This document shows positions 36,101 through 45,351 of a DNA stretch of 64,000 nucleotides, one piece after another. Position 1 is the first letter of the stretch; every line of letters starts with the position of its first letter. The translations under genes were made by a program, and so were the position numbers. The DNA comes from Alligator mississippiensis (Eukaryota; Chordata; Crocodylia; Alligatoridae), in contig NC_081835.1 of the NCBI RefSeq assembly GCF_030867095.1, positions 39,663,892 through 39,727,891 of the forward strand, given 5' to 3'. The notes beneath the pieces are model-generated. The model saw only the letters and a program-made list of their open reading frames with translations, did no database searches and was not told the origin of the DNA.

Positions 36101-37529
36101 CACCTGAGCTGGAGCTGCTGCCACACGTGAGTGTCTATCTGGGCCAGGCCAGGCAGGCAGCACCAGGGCAGCTGCATGGGGTGAAGTGGGGCTTGGCTTG
36201 GGCTGGAGTCCTGGGCTTGGCTCTGCCTGTGCTGTGCAACACTGGGGGCCCCTTGTGCTGCCCAGGCAGGCTCTGCCTGGCCTCTGCCCCAGGAAGGGGC
36301 TGGGCTTCTGGCATCACTCCACACCTGCTCTGGCCAGCCCCCTTCACCTGCCCCATGTGCTGCTTCCTTAATCTGCTGCTCTGTTTCTGCTGCTTCTACT
36401 GTGCTCCCTCACCCCTCTGCTTTCTGCTCCCTGCTACTTCCTCAATCTACTGTGTGTCCCAAACAAGCTGCCAGTGCCACTGACCACCCTTGCACCACAG
36501 GATGGCCAACTGCTGCTGCTCCACTCCCTCCTCAAGGGGCCTCAATCTGCACTGCCCCCCTTAAAAACACGAAAAAAATATAAAGGGGTACATGAGGTGA
36601 AACTCTGGGACAGAAGGAGTAGTACACTTGTTAAAAAAGGTTGAAAACCCTTGGCATAAGCTAATCAAGTGCCCTTTTTAGTCAGATGTTCAGTCACATC
36701 ATATCATGTTAAGGTCTCATCTTTTGTTGAGATGTTCCCGGGAATTGATCCATTTGCTCTGACTAGCTTTGAATCAACTTAATTTTGTTGAAGTGAAAGC
36801 TTTTTTTTTTTTTTGAACAAGAACATAATTGCATGCATTCTTCTAAGTAGGAGGCAACACACACATACCAAGTGTTCCAGATATTATGTCCATTTTATGC
36901 ATAACTCCATCCCGATCTCCTATGCCTCCACCTCGAGCACCATACAGCCCAACAGCATGCACTTCATCTACGAAGGTGATTGCACCATGTTCATGAGCCA
37001 CATCGCACAGTTCTTCCAAAGGACAGACTGCACCTAAGATAACAACAAACCCCCCCCCGCAAAAAAAACTCCTTAGAATCGCAAGTCCTTGCTTTTGATT
37101 GTACACAGATTTCAAGACTTACTAAAATGTTAAAACACAGAAATTCTTGGGCTGGTGTTCGACAGGAACACCCAGGTCTCCTATAGCACAGTTCAATGAA
37201 GGTCAGTACCACTTCAGTGTTTTATGACATACATGTTTAGTAATATTGTTCTTAAAAAAATAAAAATCTTACCATCCATTGAGTGAACAGTTTCAAAAGC
37301 AACTATTTTAGGAATAGCTGGATCTGATTTTTTCAATAGTTCTTTAAGATTATTGACATCATTATGGTAAAATATATGTTTCGGTACTCTGCTGTTTCGA
37401 ATTCCTTGAATCATGGAGGCATGGTTTCCTGCATCTGAGTATATCTCACAGCCTGAGGGCATAACCATATATGAATGAAAGAGGCAATTTATTTTTATTA
37501 ATGAGCAATTAATATTTCCATTCTTAAAA

Positions 37530-37610
<81 letters not shown>

Positions 37611-40600
37611 TATATGCATGTGTGTGTGTGTGTGGTCATTGGGTGAGTGAAATCATATTGAAATCACACTGTATGAATCTGTTCATGAGCTACCATAACC
37701 TCACATGTGGAATGCCTTTCCTCACCACTTGTCTCAATCCTAGACAATGTAACCCAAACAGAAATTAATAAACTCTTCTTTCCAATGCTTTTTTTGCATG
37801 CCTGCAGAGTACTGCAATATGAAAGTCACCAAAACTGGTCCACACCACAATTTTTTTGGCTGCTAAAACATCCTGCAAGAGGATCAAGTATCAGAGCTTG
37901 CCGGACTATATTGCCCAGTAATGTAATGTAGATCATGTCAGATCTCACCTGGCAACATTTTAGCTAAGGTGAAAAGGGTAGAATCATTAGCAACAAAGCA
38001 AGATGAGAACAATAATGCTGCATCTTTTCCATGGAGATCAGCTAATTCTTGTTCCAAGTCAACATGGAATTTACTCGTTCCAGAAATATTCCTAGTGCCT
38101 CCAGCTCCAGCACCATGTTGTTTCAGTGTATCCCTAATCAGATGCGTTAAAAAAAAAAAAAAAGCAACATTAATCCCATTTTAAATATACTGGGATTGAG
38201 CAGCATATGAACAATATGGGGAAAAGCCATACAATAACAAAATTTTCCTTACAAACTTCATAAATAAAACACTTGATATGTGCAAGAAGTATTTGTTTGT
38301 TCACCATCTGAAAAAGGTTTTTGAAATTAACTAAATAATGAACTGATGCAACTTCTCTCAACTAGGGGTGCATCAGTATATTAATCCATATAATATCAGC
38401 ACTGATAAAAGGAAAATTGACACTACTGGCAATCGGCTTCTTTTGGCTGGAGTAGTCAATAAGGTCACCCATAAATGCTGCATGCATGTGCGCACCTGCA
38501 GCATACACATGGCCAGGAATGTAGTCCGACAGCTTGGAGAGCAGGGTCCGGCAGGTAAGTCTGTGGTGGGGCATTTGAGGCCTACATGGTGAGATACAGA
38601 GTGGGACAGGGGCAGGCACTGCCCAGCTGGGGCAGGGTGGGGCATGGGACGAAGCTGTGGGCAGCCACTGTGTGCACCCCTGGGGGAAGCATGTGCCTCC
38701 TGGATTTGTGCACAGGACGAGGGCAGGCTGCCTGCTGTGGGCTTGGGGCTGTGCTGGCCTCTTTCCAGTGGGGGGGCTGGGTGGCAGCACTGGAAAGGGA
38801 GGGCTATGGAGTAGGCTACAGCCACCCCACCCCAAAATTCCCTGCAACCCCCGCTCAGCACCACTGCTGCCCGCCTCACCCTGAGCGTAGCCCTTGCCCA
38901 GGCCCCCCCACTGGGAAGATGCTGGCACAGCCCTTTGCCCTGTGCACAAATCCAGGGCAGCTCTCCACGCCCCCTGGACGAGCTGCCCTCAGCTCTGTCC
39001 TATGCCCCACCCCACCCTGACTGGGCAATGCCTGCCCCTGCCCAAGCCCCACTCCCTCCCTCACCATTCTTCTATTGGCCCTCCCATGCCTCTTCCCTCC
39101 CCCATAGACTTACCTGCCCGACGCTGTTCTCCATGCTGCCAGGCTGCATATCAGCGATTGGATCGGTACTAGCTAATATGGCTGGCTAATAAATCGGCCA
39201 TTGGTATCAGCCAAACAAATCTTTATTGATGCACACCTACCCATAAAGACTAGTGTCAGTTCTCTAGCTCTGCCTCTAAAAAAAAGTCTTAAAAGAATCA
39301 ATCATTACCTTGAACTATTTGTACTAAATATTGAGAAGTATTCAAATCTTGTCATATGTTCTGTCTAGTTTTTTGGAAGCTCCTAAATGACAAAATACAA
39401 TGCGGGGGGTGACAGATATTTATTACAATTACTTAATATTTAAAACCATGATTGCTCAGCAGGCCAAGTTTATATCCCTGAAGCAAATATGGCCAGCTAT
39501 GGCAAATATTTAAGTGTTAATTCTAAAGAAGCTTGCATGTATACTTGTAGGTCACTGTATACCTTGCAATTATTAAAATTTAAAACTAAGTAATACAACT
39601 GCTTACATAACTGCTCCACACACTCGACGGTGGCGACTCATCCCCAGATAATCATTGCTGCACCAAACAGACACCTCTTTTTTGAGGGAATCCGAGTAGT
39701 CATCTGCCATGGGAAAGACCTGTGCCTTTCGGTTCACTGTTTTGAATACTCGATATGTGTGATCCTTTTTTTTCTCATCAATTTTTCTTTCAAAGAACTG
39801 ATCATACTGGAAGGTAGATACAGCTAAAATAAGAGAGAAGCTATTAAATACACAAGAGTAGGTAGATGTTGAGCATTAACGTCTGGATGGAGCAGATACG
39901 GATTTGCAGAATTGAAAGCTGCTTCACACTTATTTTGCTAGTAAAGCAACAAGAATAATCCTTACATTTTGGCAAGTTATCCTGCAGCAGATGAGATACT
40001 CTCTCTGGTCTTTGCTTAAGCATAATATCCTGGAATTTCTTCATAAAGTGATTTTGCTCTTCTCCATCAGTCTTCCTGTTTATTTCAGTGGAATTAACTA
40101 ATGTTTTGGCAAAGTCAACACCTTTGACAAATTGAAAAGAAACCAAACGAATTTAAACGCTATCTGAACACGAGGCATTTTTGTATTCCAGTTGAATGGA
40201 AGTTATAAATCCAATTAGATTATCTTATTACTTTACATTTATCCCCAAGATAAGAGATTGTTTTTAAAAAAGCTGCATTAACCAATGAATAACACTTTTT
40301 GCTAACCAGTAAGCTACCTTGCATGCATATTTGAGCCATGATAGAGCTTCAGGTATAATTTGTTTGGACTAGTATTTCGGTTTTTTCCCCTCCCTAACAA
40401 ACATAATGATTCATTTTCTACATATTATTTTTCTAATTGAATTCTATTTTTTCCAATTACTGTGCAGATATAGAATTTCAAAATTTAGTTTTACTAACTA
40501 AAACCAAAGTGTGCTATATAAAAGTTCATTTTGGGTTTAGTTTAAAAATGCAGTTCTGGTAAGGGAACTGGTTGTTTCTAGATGCCAAATTGGTCAACCT

Positions 40601-43600
40601 AAGTTCTTATTTATATAAGACAAAAGAAAAAGAATCCCGCCCCCAAAAAACTCTTACACACAAACAAGATTCCCTGCATTTTCAATTCAATTTCTCAAGT
40701 CTGGAAAAGTCAGCGAATTGATTAAACAGAATAATTCAGAAAAAGAGATTTGTTGCACCTGCCATAATAACCAGCTTTAGTACTGCAACTCTTGTTACAG
40801 ATGATTGTGCAACAGGGTCAGGTGTTGGACCTCTAAGGAAAGCCAAACAGGAAACCTGTATTACTTGTTTGTTTTTTTAAATCCAAATAAACCCTCAACA
40901 TTTGGCAGCTTTCAATTTTTCCTAAATTGACATATCTGCATTTGAATCCATTATCTTAATTTTTCTGTTAAATCAGGAGACAAAAAGAAAAAAAACCCAA
41001 AGCATAGTAGCTGGTGCAATACACCCTTTCCTCAAGACAAATCTTGATCAAGAGAAGTTAAGGAGTTCATTTGACATAGTGGTATATAAGTAGCCATATA
41101 AGTAGCTAGAGTGCCAAATACGGTGAGGGGACTTTGTTTTGACCAAAAAACAAGCATTTTTCTGTTACTTGAAAAATCTCTGTCCAGTTGATGTAGGTTA
41201 CCAGAAGACAAATTGATGAGGCCCTCATCAGATTACATAACCGCTGCATGCATTTGAGTACACCCATGCATACATCCCCATTCTTGTTACAATTGCTTTA
41301 CTTTTTTGCTTTTCATTTTCCCACCTCACGCTTACAAATTCAACTGGTTTAAAACAAACAAACAAAATCACTATTTTCCTCAGATACCACATATACCTCA
41401 ACATCCGGGGTGGGCAAAATACAGCCCACCAGGCACTTTCATCTGGCCCATGGGCACCCACCAACAAACTGTACCCTGCCCAGCCCTTCTGCCTGTGAGG
41501 GTGAGAGCGAGGCACCACGTATACACACATCCCCCAACATACTCTATTGTGCCTCACTCCCAACCACATGGGCAGAAGAGCCCAGCCCCACCAGAAGCAG
41601 CTTCGGGGGGGGGGGTGCGAGGAGTGCAGCCTGCCTGGCCTGCCTTTATCACAAGGGCTCTGTGTGGTGTGGGTGCAGCTACCACAGTCGCACAGCACCA
41701 GGTGAAGCCCTGCACTGGAGCTGGCTGCCTTCCCCACAGGTCCTGGGGCTTCTCCAGGAGTGAAGGGAACTCTACCTGTACAGCAGGGGGTGGGGAAGGC
41801 AGCCAGCTCCAGCACAGGGTTTCACCCAGTGCCGCATGAGCACAGGAGCTGCAGGTGCAGTGCGCGGAGCCCCCATGATAGAGGCAGGCCAGGTAGGTTG
41901 CACTCCTTGCCCTCAACTGCAGAGCTGGCCAGAGCTGTGTGCTGCTGGGTGCTAGTGCTTGTGCTGGGCATGACCGTCCCTGCCTGCTTCTGCTGCCAGT
42001 GGGGGCTGCACACCATGTGGAGGAGTGTGAGGGGGTGCCCTGACACCCCACAAGCCTCACACACCCACACCCTCCCTCATAACCCCCCCAACATACCCCA
42101 TGCCCCCCACAGCCCCTACACCCTCACAACCCCCTCCACACCACACCATACACCCCCACCCACAATATACAAGTGTAAGATTTTAGAGTTATTATGCCAG
42201 GGATGAGCAAAATGCAGCCTGCGGGCCAGATGTGGCCCACCAGGCAATTTTATCTGGCTCGCAGGGCCCCTAAAAAATTTAGAAAATTAATATTTATCTG
42301 CCCTGGCTGCCTGTCATGTGGCCCTCAATGGCTTGCCAAAACTCAGTAAGTGGCCCTCCGCACAAAGTAATTGCCCACCCCTGTATTATGCAATCCCCTC
42401 TATATACAGTAAGCAAACACACATCATGACAAAAAAACTTTAATGACAAATAAAATTAAAATGTTATAGTAGGTGTTTGACTTTTAGTATACGATTTGTT
42501 TTTTCTCCGATTCTGGCAACGCTACCCTCCCAAAAGGAGTATTTCCAGGAGGCAAGGTGAGGGACTTCTGGTGGCAAAGGTCAGGGGTTAGGGAACAGGA
42601 TTTCTGGTCCCAATATGGCAACCATGGGGCAGGGCAACTGTCAAAGGGTGGGGCTACCCATGCGGCCCTCGACAGCTTACCAAAACTCATTAAGCGGCCT
42701 TCCAGTTGAAATAACTGCCTGCTCTAAATAATACATGCACCTTGTTTTGAGAAGGCAAACAGTCTAAAACCATAGAGGTAAAATCCTCTACAGCGCCGGC
42801 AAATCCTACAATGTCAATTCAGCAGCAGCTGTGAAAAGTAAGGTATGTAACACTGCAGCTCTGACCCCGAACAGTAACCTTTGCCCCTTTCCTCTGGGGA
42901 CAGCAGCAAGAGCAGGGCAAACATCACAGCTGTCATTCATGTTTCAGCTTCAGTGCAAAAAGTCAGCTTCCTGTTTAAGACCTGCACCCCAATTTTGGAG
43001 GGCTAAGTTTGGTGGGAAAGGTGCATGCATGTATGATGCAAGTAAAGATTATACTAAATGACCAATGCTTTTACCAAAAGAAAAGTTGCTCAAGAATACT
43101 GTAACTTGACCAACATTTGTTCTGCTTCTAAGACATTTCCCACAGCAAAAAAAATGTTGCACAACACAGTTGCAGTTTCTACAGATATCAAAAGACTAAT
43201 CGCGAACTCTAATACTGTAAGTTAGATAACATGTGAACAATGCACTTCTACATTTTGCAATAGAATCCTGCTACTGACCTGTACTGTTTTCTCATCTACT
43301 TTTAAGGGTAATAATTAAGTTAAATTAGCTTGCTGACAAGACAAATCAGAAATAAAGCAGGCTATTTAAAAATAAATTACAATCTTGTATATTGATAATG
43401 GCTTTATATACATTGTATTTTAAAACATACCTTTTCTTTCTGCCTGAATTTCCTGCACATCTTCCTGGAGTTCTAGACTGGCTTTGCAGAAGGCATTACT
43501 AGTCTCATGATTCATCTGAGCTACCAGGAAAGGACATTTGGTGGCAGAATTCTGGCTCTTAACAGTAGGTGGATGGCCAATGGGCAGCTGGGATCCACTA

Positions 43601-45135
43601 GTATTTTGCTGAGCCGTACCCGTGGCATTTCTGGCCTCTTTAAGATGGCGGGGAAACAGATGGAAGAGAAGAAAGAAGGGGAGAAGATTGTTTAAAGAAC
43701 AAAAAAGCAAGATCTTACTATTGCTAAACAACACAGAATTTATTAATATTTTTATGCATAGTTCCCCATGCTTCTCAGCTTTGCTGGTTGCCACATGGGG
43801 CCAGGAGGGAATTTCCACTCTCCCCCACACCGCTGCTACATGTGCCAAGTTTGTTTGTTGGTTTTTTTAAGCCTCAGAACATTGGGTGTTGGCTGTAGCC
43901 AAGGCTGGGAATTTTGACTGGGGTGCATCAATGCTCCTGCTGGGACTTACACTCAGAGGTTCCTAGCTAGAGGGTCTAGCCCTTTCCTCTTTGGGTCAGA
44001 CCAACTGCTGTATTTGAGGGTCAAGGAAGGAATTTTACCTCATGGTCAGACTGGTATGCACTGCGGGGAGTTTTATCTTCCTTTGTAGCAAAGGGTATGG
44101 GCCTCTTTCTGGGATATCTTGAACATATTTTTAATGACCTTTGCAGCAGGAAGATGGTGGCTGCTGTGGTCCCCCACTTTGCCTGTGGCACATTTGGAAC
44201 TTATTTTGGGTTCTGTATTAGAGACGACTCTGCAGTTTTGCCAAGACATTAAAGAATGGATTTATATAGGATCGTCTAGACAGGGATGATCCTACTACAG
44301 GCATGGGGCTGGACTAGATGACATCAAGGTTTCTTCCAGTCCTACTTCTCCAATTCTATGATCCAAATGAAAACTGTTTGTAAACCACTGTCTCTTACAC
44401 TATAAAAAAAAAGTGCATTAAGCCTTAGTAATACTGGATGTAACTTGTTTCAATATAAAATACTAAATTATTTTTTAAACAATGATGGATTGGTGCTCTG
44501 TAGAAGGGCATGGGTAGGGAAACAGGAAAGTTTTGAACAAAAACATATGATTTCTGGTTTTGATAGTACACAAGTTAATTATCTGTAAACAAAAATACAC
44601 AGGGGAAGGGGGAAAGCCTTCCCCTGTCCATCTTTCCTTTCTCACAAAACCAGTTGGAATAAGGCAGTTTTGGAAACCAAGCAACCTCTCATGCTGCAGA
44701 TCCAGGGCAGGCACCTTTGTCTCCCTCCACCTTGTACATATGAAGTCTTGCCCTTTCCGTCCAGACCCCTGTCTTGCAAGCAGCCTCAAGGAATACTTAT
44801 AATTGCCACTTCCAATTCAAACTTAAGTTAATACCCAGAACCACAAGAACACAAGCAGGGGAAACAAAGCCAATGCCCCACTACTACAACAACAGGGAAA
44901 ACCTACCCCCCCCCCCCCAACTCTATACACACTTACTCTCTCTAGCTGGGATCATTTCCTCCACTTCTCGACAGCAAGCATCTGAAGTACTCACAGTACG
45001 GGAAGCAGACTTGGCCTCAACCTCCATCATTTTAGGGCAGTTTTGAGCATAAAACAGCAGTGACTTTCCAGCTTTCTGTAAAAAGGCCTGTGATACCCTT
45101 GACAGAAATGGGCAGCGGCGAACAACAGTTTCCAT
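26949..45135 (-). CDS. ALAS1: 5-aminolevulinate synthase, nonspecific, mitochondrial (ALAS1), ten coding exons
   Basis: Pyridoxal-phosphate enzyme of the mitochondrial matrix that condenses glycine and succinyl-CoA to 5-aminolevulinate, the first and rate-limiting step of haem synthesis. The exons 45135-44937, 43637-43431, 40121-39966, 39823-39607, 38133-37949, 37452-37273, 37033-36869, 32568-32300, 30880-30718 and 27119-bounded last exon (27109-26949) join with GT-AG junctions and matching phases into 633 codons plus TGA; human ALAS1 has 640. The presequence holds haem-regulatory CP motifs at residues 8-9 (RRCPFL) and 33-34 (NCPKMM), with a third at 101-102 (KCPFL). The FVDEVHAVG motif (Asp ~404) and the PLP lysine (~438, in SGTLGKAFG split between two exons) are present. 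The three CP motifs and the ALAS1-type N terminus favour ALAS1 over erythroid ALAS2. All critical residues seen are intact, so the gene should work. Confidence 0.97.
28757..29160 (-). mobile_element. Younger CR1 fragment nested in the old CR1
   Basis: Starts with the CR1 3' signature (TAGATTCATGGATTGTAGGG, then GGAAGGGACTTCGG) and encodes [20 protein letters not shown] and [13 protein letters not shown] on the minus strand. TGA stands at the tryptophan position (AGACTATGAAAT). It ends against a truncated hAT element at about 29,160. Confidence 0.85.
29160..29833. mobile_element. Truncated TAGGGGTGCAC-type hAT element
   Basis: The right end (TTGGTGCACCTCTA at 29820-29833) and the sub-terminal region match the 8142 and 31183 elements. 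The left end is missing and is replaced by the young CR1. A (GGGA)n array lies inside. Confidence 0.7.
29227..29275 (+). repeat. (GGGA)n microsatellite
   Basis: About twelve tandem GGGA units inside the hAT fragment. Four or more G-triplets in a row make a G-quadruplex on this strand plausible. Confidence 0.95.
30718..30880 (-). CDS. ALAS1: ALAS1 coding exon (tenth exon counting the 5' UTR exon)
   Basis: Encodes [17 protein letters not shown] through [14 protein letters not shown], with acceptor AATTTTAG and donor GTGAGT. The donor lies directly against an old CR1 in the same orientation, whose ORF2 reading begins at the donor bases. Confidence 0.97.
31183..31827. mobile_element. TAGGGGTGCAC-type hAT element in ALAS1 intron 9
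   Basis: Left end TAGGGGTGCACCAATAGAG and right end GTATCGGTGCACCTCTA are inverted repeats. The interior is GC-rich and non-coding. A target duplication is not evident. Confidence 0.75.
32300..32568 (-). CDS. ALAS1: ALAS1 coding exon with the PLP lysine
   Basis: Begins with the second and third bases of Gly and then Lys438 of SGTLGKAFG, the residue that forms the Schiff base with pyridoxal phosphate. Continues through [19 protein letters not shown] to [10 protein letters not shown]. Acceptor TTCTCCCCAG, donor GTAACT. A decayed partial copy of this exon lies at 35168-35265. Confidence 0.97.
32663..33203. mobile_element. hAT (Charlie-like) non-autonomous element in ALAS1 intron 8
   Basis: Left end CAGTTTCTCAACCAGTGGG and right end GGGTGAGAACCACTG are inverted repeats of the CAGTGGTTCTCAACC type. 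Perfect 8-bp target duplication CCCTATGA at 32655-32662 and 33204-33211. 541 bp, no transposase. Confidence 0.88.
33693..34748. mobile_element. MITE-like element with a perfect hairpin, ALAS1 intron 8
   Basis: Begins GGGCACATTTACACAAGATA, a terminus shared with the element at 21384-21635 in inverse, and ends near TTTGCATATGTAGAAGTGTGGC, a loose inverted match. The interior holds a 29-bp perfect inverted repeat (33728-33756 / 33769-33797) and a GC-rich middle. No ORF of note. Confidence 0.45.
35168..35265 (-). pseudogene. Decayed partial copy of ALAS1 exon 9 in intron 8
   Basis: The plus-strand sequence aligns with 32448-32545 with one 3-base gap and roughly 80% identity by eye. On the minus strand it still reads open as [20 protein letters not shown], then SLSPMFLA, against [20 protein letters not shown], then SLPPMLLA in the true exon. 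It lacks both exon edges. It is therefore a relic of an old local duplication, or a fragment of a retrocopy. It sits upstream of the real exon 9 in the same orientation. Confidence 0.8.
35396..36653. mobile_element. Non-autonomous hAT element in ALAS1 intron 8
   Basis: Left end CAGTGGCTGTCAACCAGGGG and right end GGTTGAAAACCCTTG are inverted. Flanks GCATAAGT (35388-35395) and GCATAAGC (36654-36661) are a 7-of-8 target duplication. The interior is GC-rich with no transposase. A relative in the opposite orientation is attached to the inverted exon 8 copy at 50723-51516, at exactly the same intron position. Confidence 0.88.
36869..37033 (-). CDS. ALAS1: ALAS1 coding exon 8 (parent of the inverted copy)
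   Basis: 165 bases encoding [18 protein letters not shown], then [19 protein letters not shown] to DIISGTL. It carries the aspartate that contacts the pyridine nitrogen of PLP. Acceptor ATCTTAG, donor GTATGT. The inverted copy is at 50331-50495. Confidence 0.97.
37273..37452 (-). CDS. ALAS1: ALAS1 coding exon 7
   Basis: Encodes [20 protein letters not shown] to [12 protein letters not shown]. Acceptor GCCCTCAG, donor GTAAGA. A poly(T), (AT)n, (TG)n tract lies about 75 bases before its acceptor in the pre-mRNA. Confidence 0.97.
37526..37634. repeat. A-run, (AT)n, (AC)n/(TG)n compound microsatellite
   Basis: An A-run passes into about 20 AT steps, then CA repeats, then ATATATGCATG and TG repeats. 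The CA and TG arms are mutual complements around ATATATGCAT, so a cruciform or hairpin is possible. It lies in ALAS1 intron 6, starting about 75 bases from the exon 7 acceptor. Confidence 0.95.
37949..38133 (-). CDS. ALAS1: ALAS1 coding exon 6
   Basis: Encodes [20 protein letters not shown] through [20 protein letters not shown]. Acceptor CTGATTAG, donor GTGAGA. Contains the glycine-rich substrate-binding region. Confidence 0.97.
38363..39239. mobile_element. TAGGGGTGCA-type hAT element in ALAS1 intron 5
   Basis: Left end TAGGGGTGCATCAGTA and right end TATTGATGCACACCTA are inverted. The sub-terminal AAGGAAAATTGACA-type segment and GC-rich interior match the 8142 element. Target duplication unclear. 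Confidence 0.72.
39607..39823 (-). CDS. ALAS1: ALAS1 coding exon 5
   Basis: Encodes [19 protein letters not shown], the [12 protein letters not shown] segment and the [20 protein letters not shown] motif. Acceptor TTATTTTAG, donor GTAAGC. This is the start of the conserved catalytic core. Confidence 0.97.
39966..40121 (-). CDS. ALAS1: ALAS1 coding exon 4
   Basis: Encodes a variable start ([19 protein letters not shown]), then [20 protein letters not shown]. The second part is very like human ALAS1. Acceptor TTGTCAAAG, donor GTAAGG. Confidence 0.95.
41405..42189. mobile_element. hAT-like element (CAGGGGTGGGCAA family), right end unclear
   Basis: Starts CCGGGGTGGGCAAAATACAG, one change from the CAGGGGTGGGC terminus, followed by GCCCACCAGGCACTTT as in 42198. 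The interior is GC-rich. No matching right end or target duplication could be placed before the next element. It lies in ALAS1 intron 3. Confidence 0.5.
42198..42383. mobile_element. Short hAT MITE, 186 bp, ALAS1 intron 3
   Basis: Left end CAGGGATGAGCAAAATGC, right end GTAATTGCCCACCCCTG, perfect 8-bp target duplication TATTATGC (42190-42197, 42384-42391). Shares the TTAGAAAATTAATATTTATC core with 57622 and 51300. Confidence 0.9.
42480..42720. repeat. Relic of the same hAT family
   Basis: The right part (GACAGCTTACCAAAACTC, ending AATAACTGCCTGCTCTA) matches the right arm of 42198-42383. The interior (GGACTTCTGGTGGCAAAGG, CCCAATATGGCAACCATGG) resembles, inverted, the tandem stretch at 56,580-56,720. 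Confidence 0.45.
43431..43637 (-). CDS. ALAS1: ALAS1 coding exon 3
   Basis: Encodes the rest of the variable N-terminal region and the third haem-regulatory motif ([10 protein letters not shown]), then [20 protein letters not shown]. Acceptor CATCTTAAAG, donor GTATGT. The chosen acceptor restores the frame with exon 2. Confidence 0.93.
43890..44365 (+). mobile_element. Old CR1/L3-type LINE 3' fragment, ALAS1 intron 2
   Basis: Ends with GGGCTGGACTAGATGACATC and TCCAGTCCTACTTCTCC, followed by ATTCTATGATCC, the classic CR1-group tail. The preceding GGAATTTTACCTCATGGTCA and TCTTCCTTTGTAGCA words are typical of the 3' region. Antisense to ALAS1. Confidence 0.7.
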
Positions 45136-45161
45136 TTTAAGGGTTTTTCTTTTTTAAAATC
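44937..45161 (-). CDS. ALAS1: ALAS1 exon 2 with start codon
   Basis: The exon starts after a TTGCTACAG acceptor at 45162-45163 and has 26 bases of 5' UTR. The ATG at 45135-45133 begins [14 protein letters not shown], almost the same as the human mitochondrial presequence. Donor GTAAGT. Two of the three CP motifs lie here. Confidence 0.95.
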
Positions 45162-45351
45162 CTGTAGCAAGATGTGGAAGGGGTAAGCATTCAGTGTAGG
45201 AGCTAAATATTTGTTTTCCATATAAAACTGCATTCCAGATTTCTTCAATGTTAAATACAGCAAAATTGAGTTACAGGATAGTACAGGCAACACAAACAAG
45301 TACAGTATTATCTGTACTTGTCATACTAAACAGCCATATTAACTAAATCAT

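Noticed and set aside
37214-37639. 141-codon minus ORF through the AT/CA microsatellite
   Set aside because: Only the part 37273-37452 is coding (ALAS1 exon 7). The rest is intron read through.
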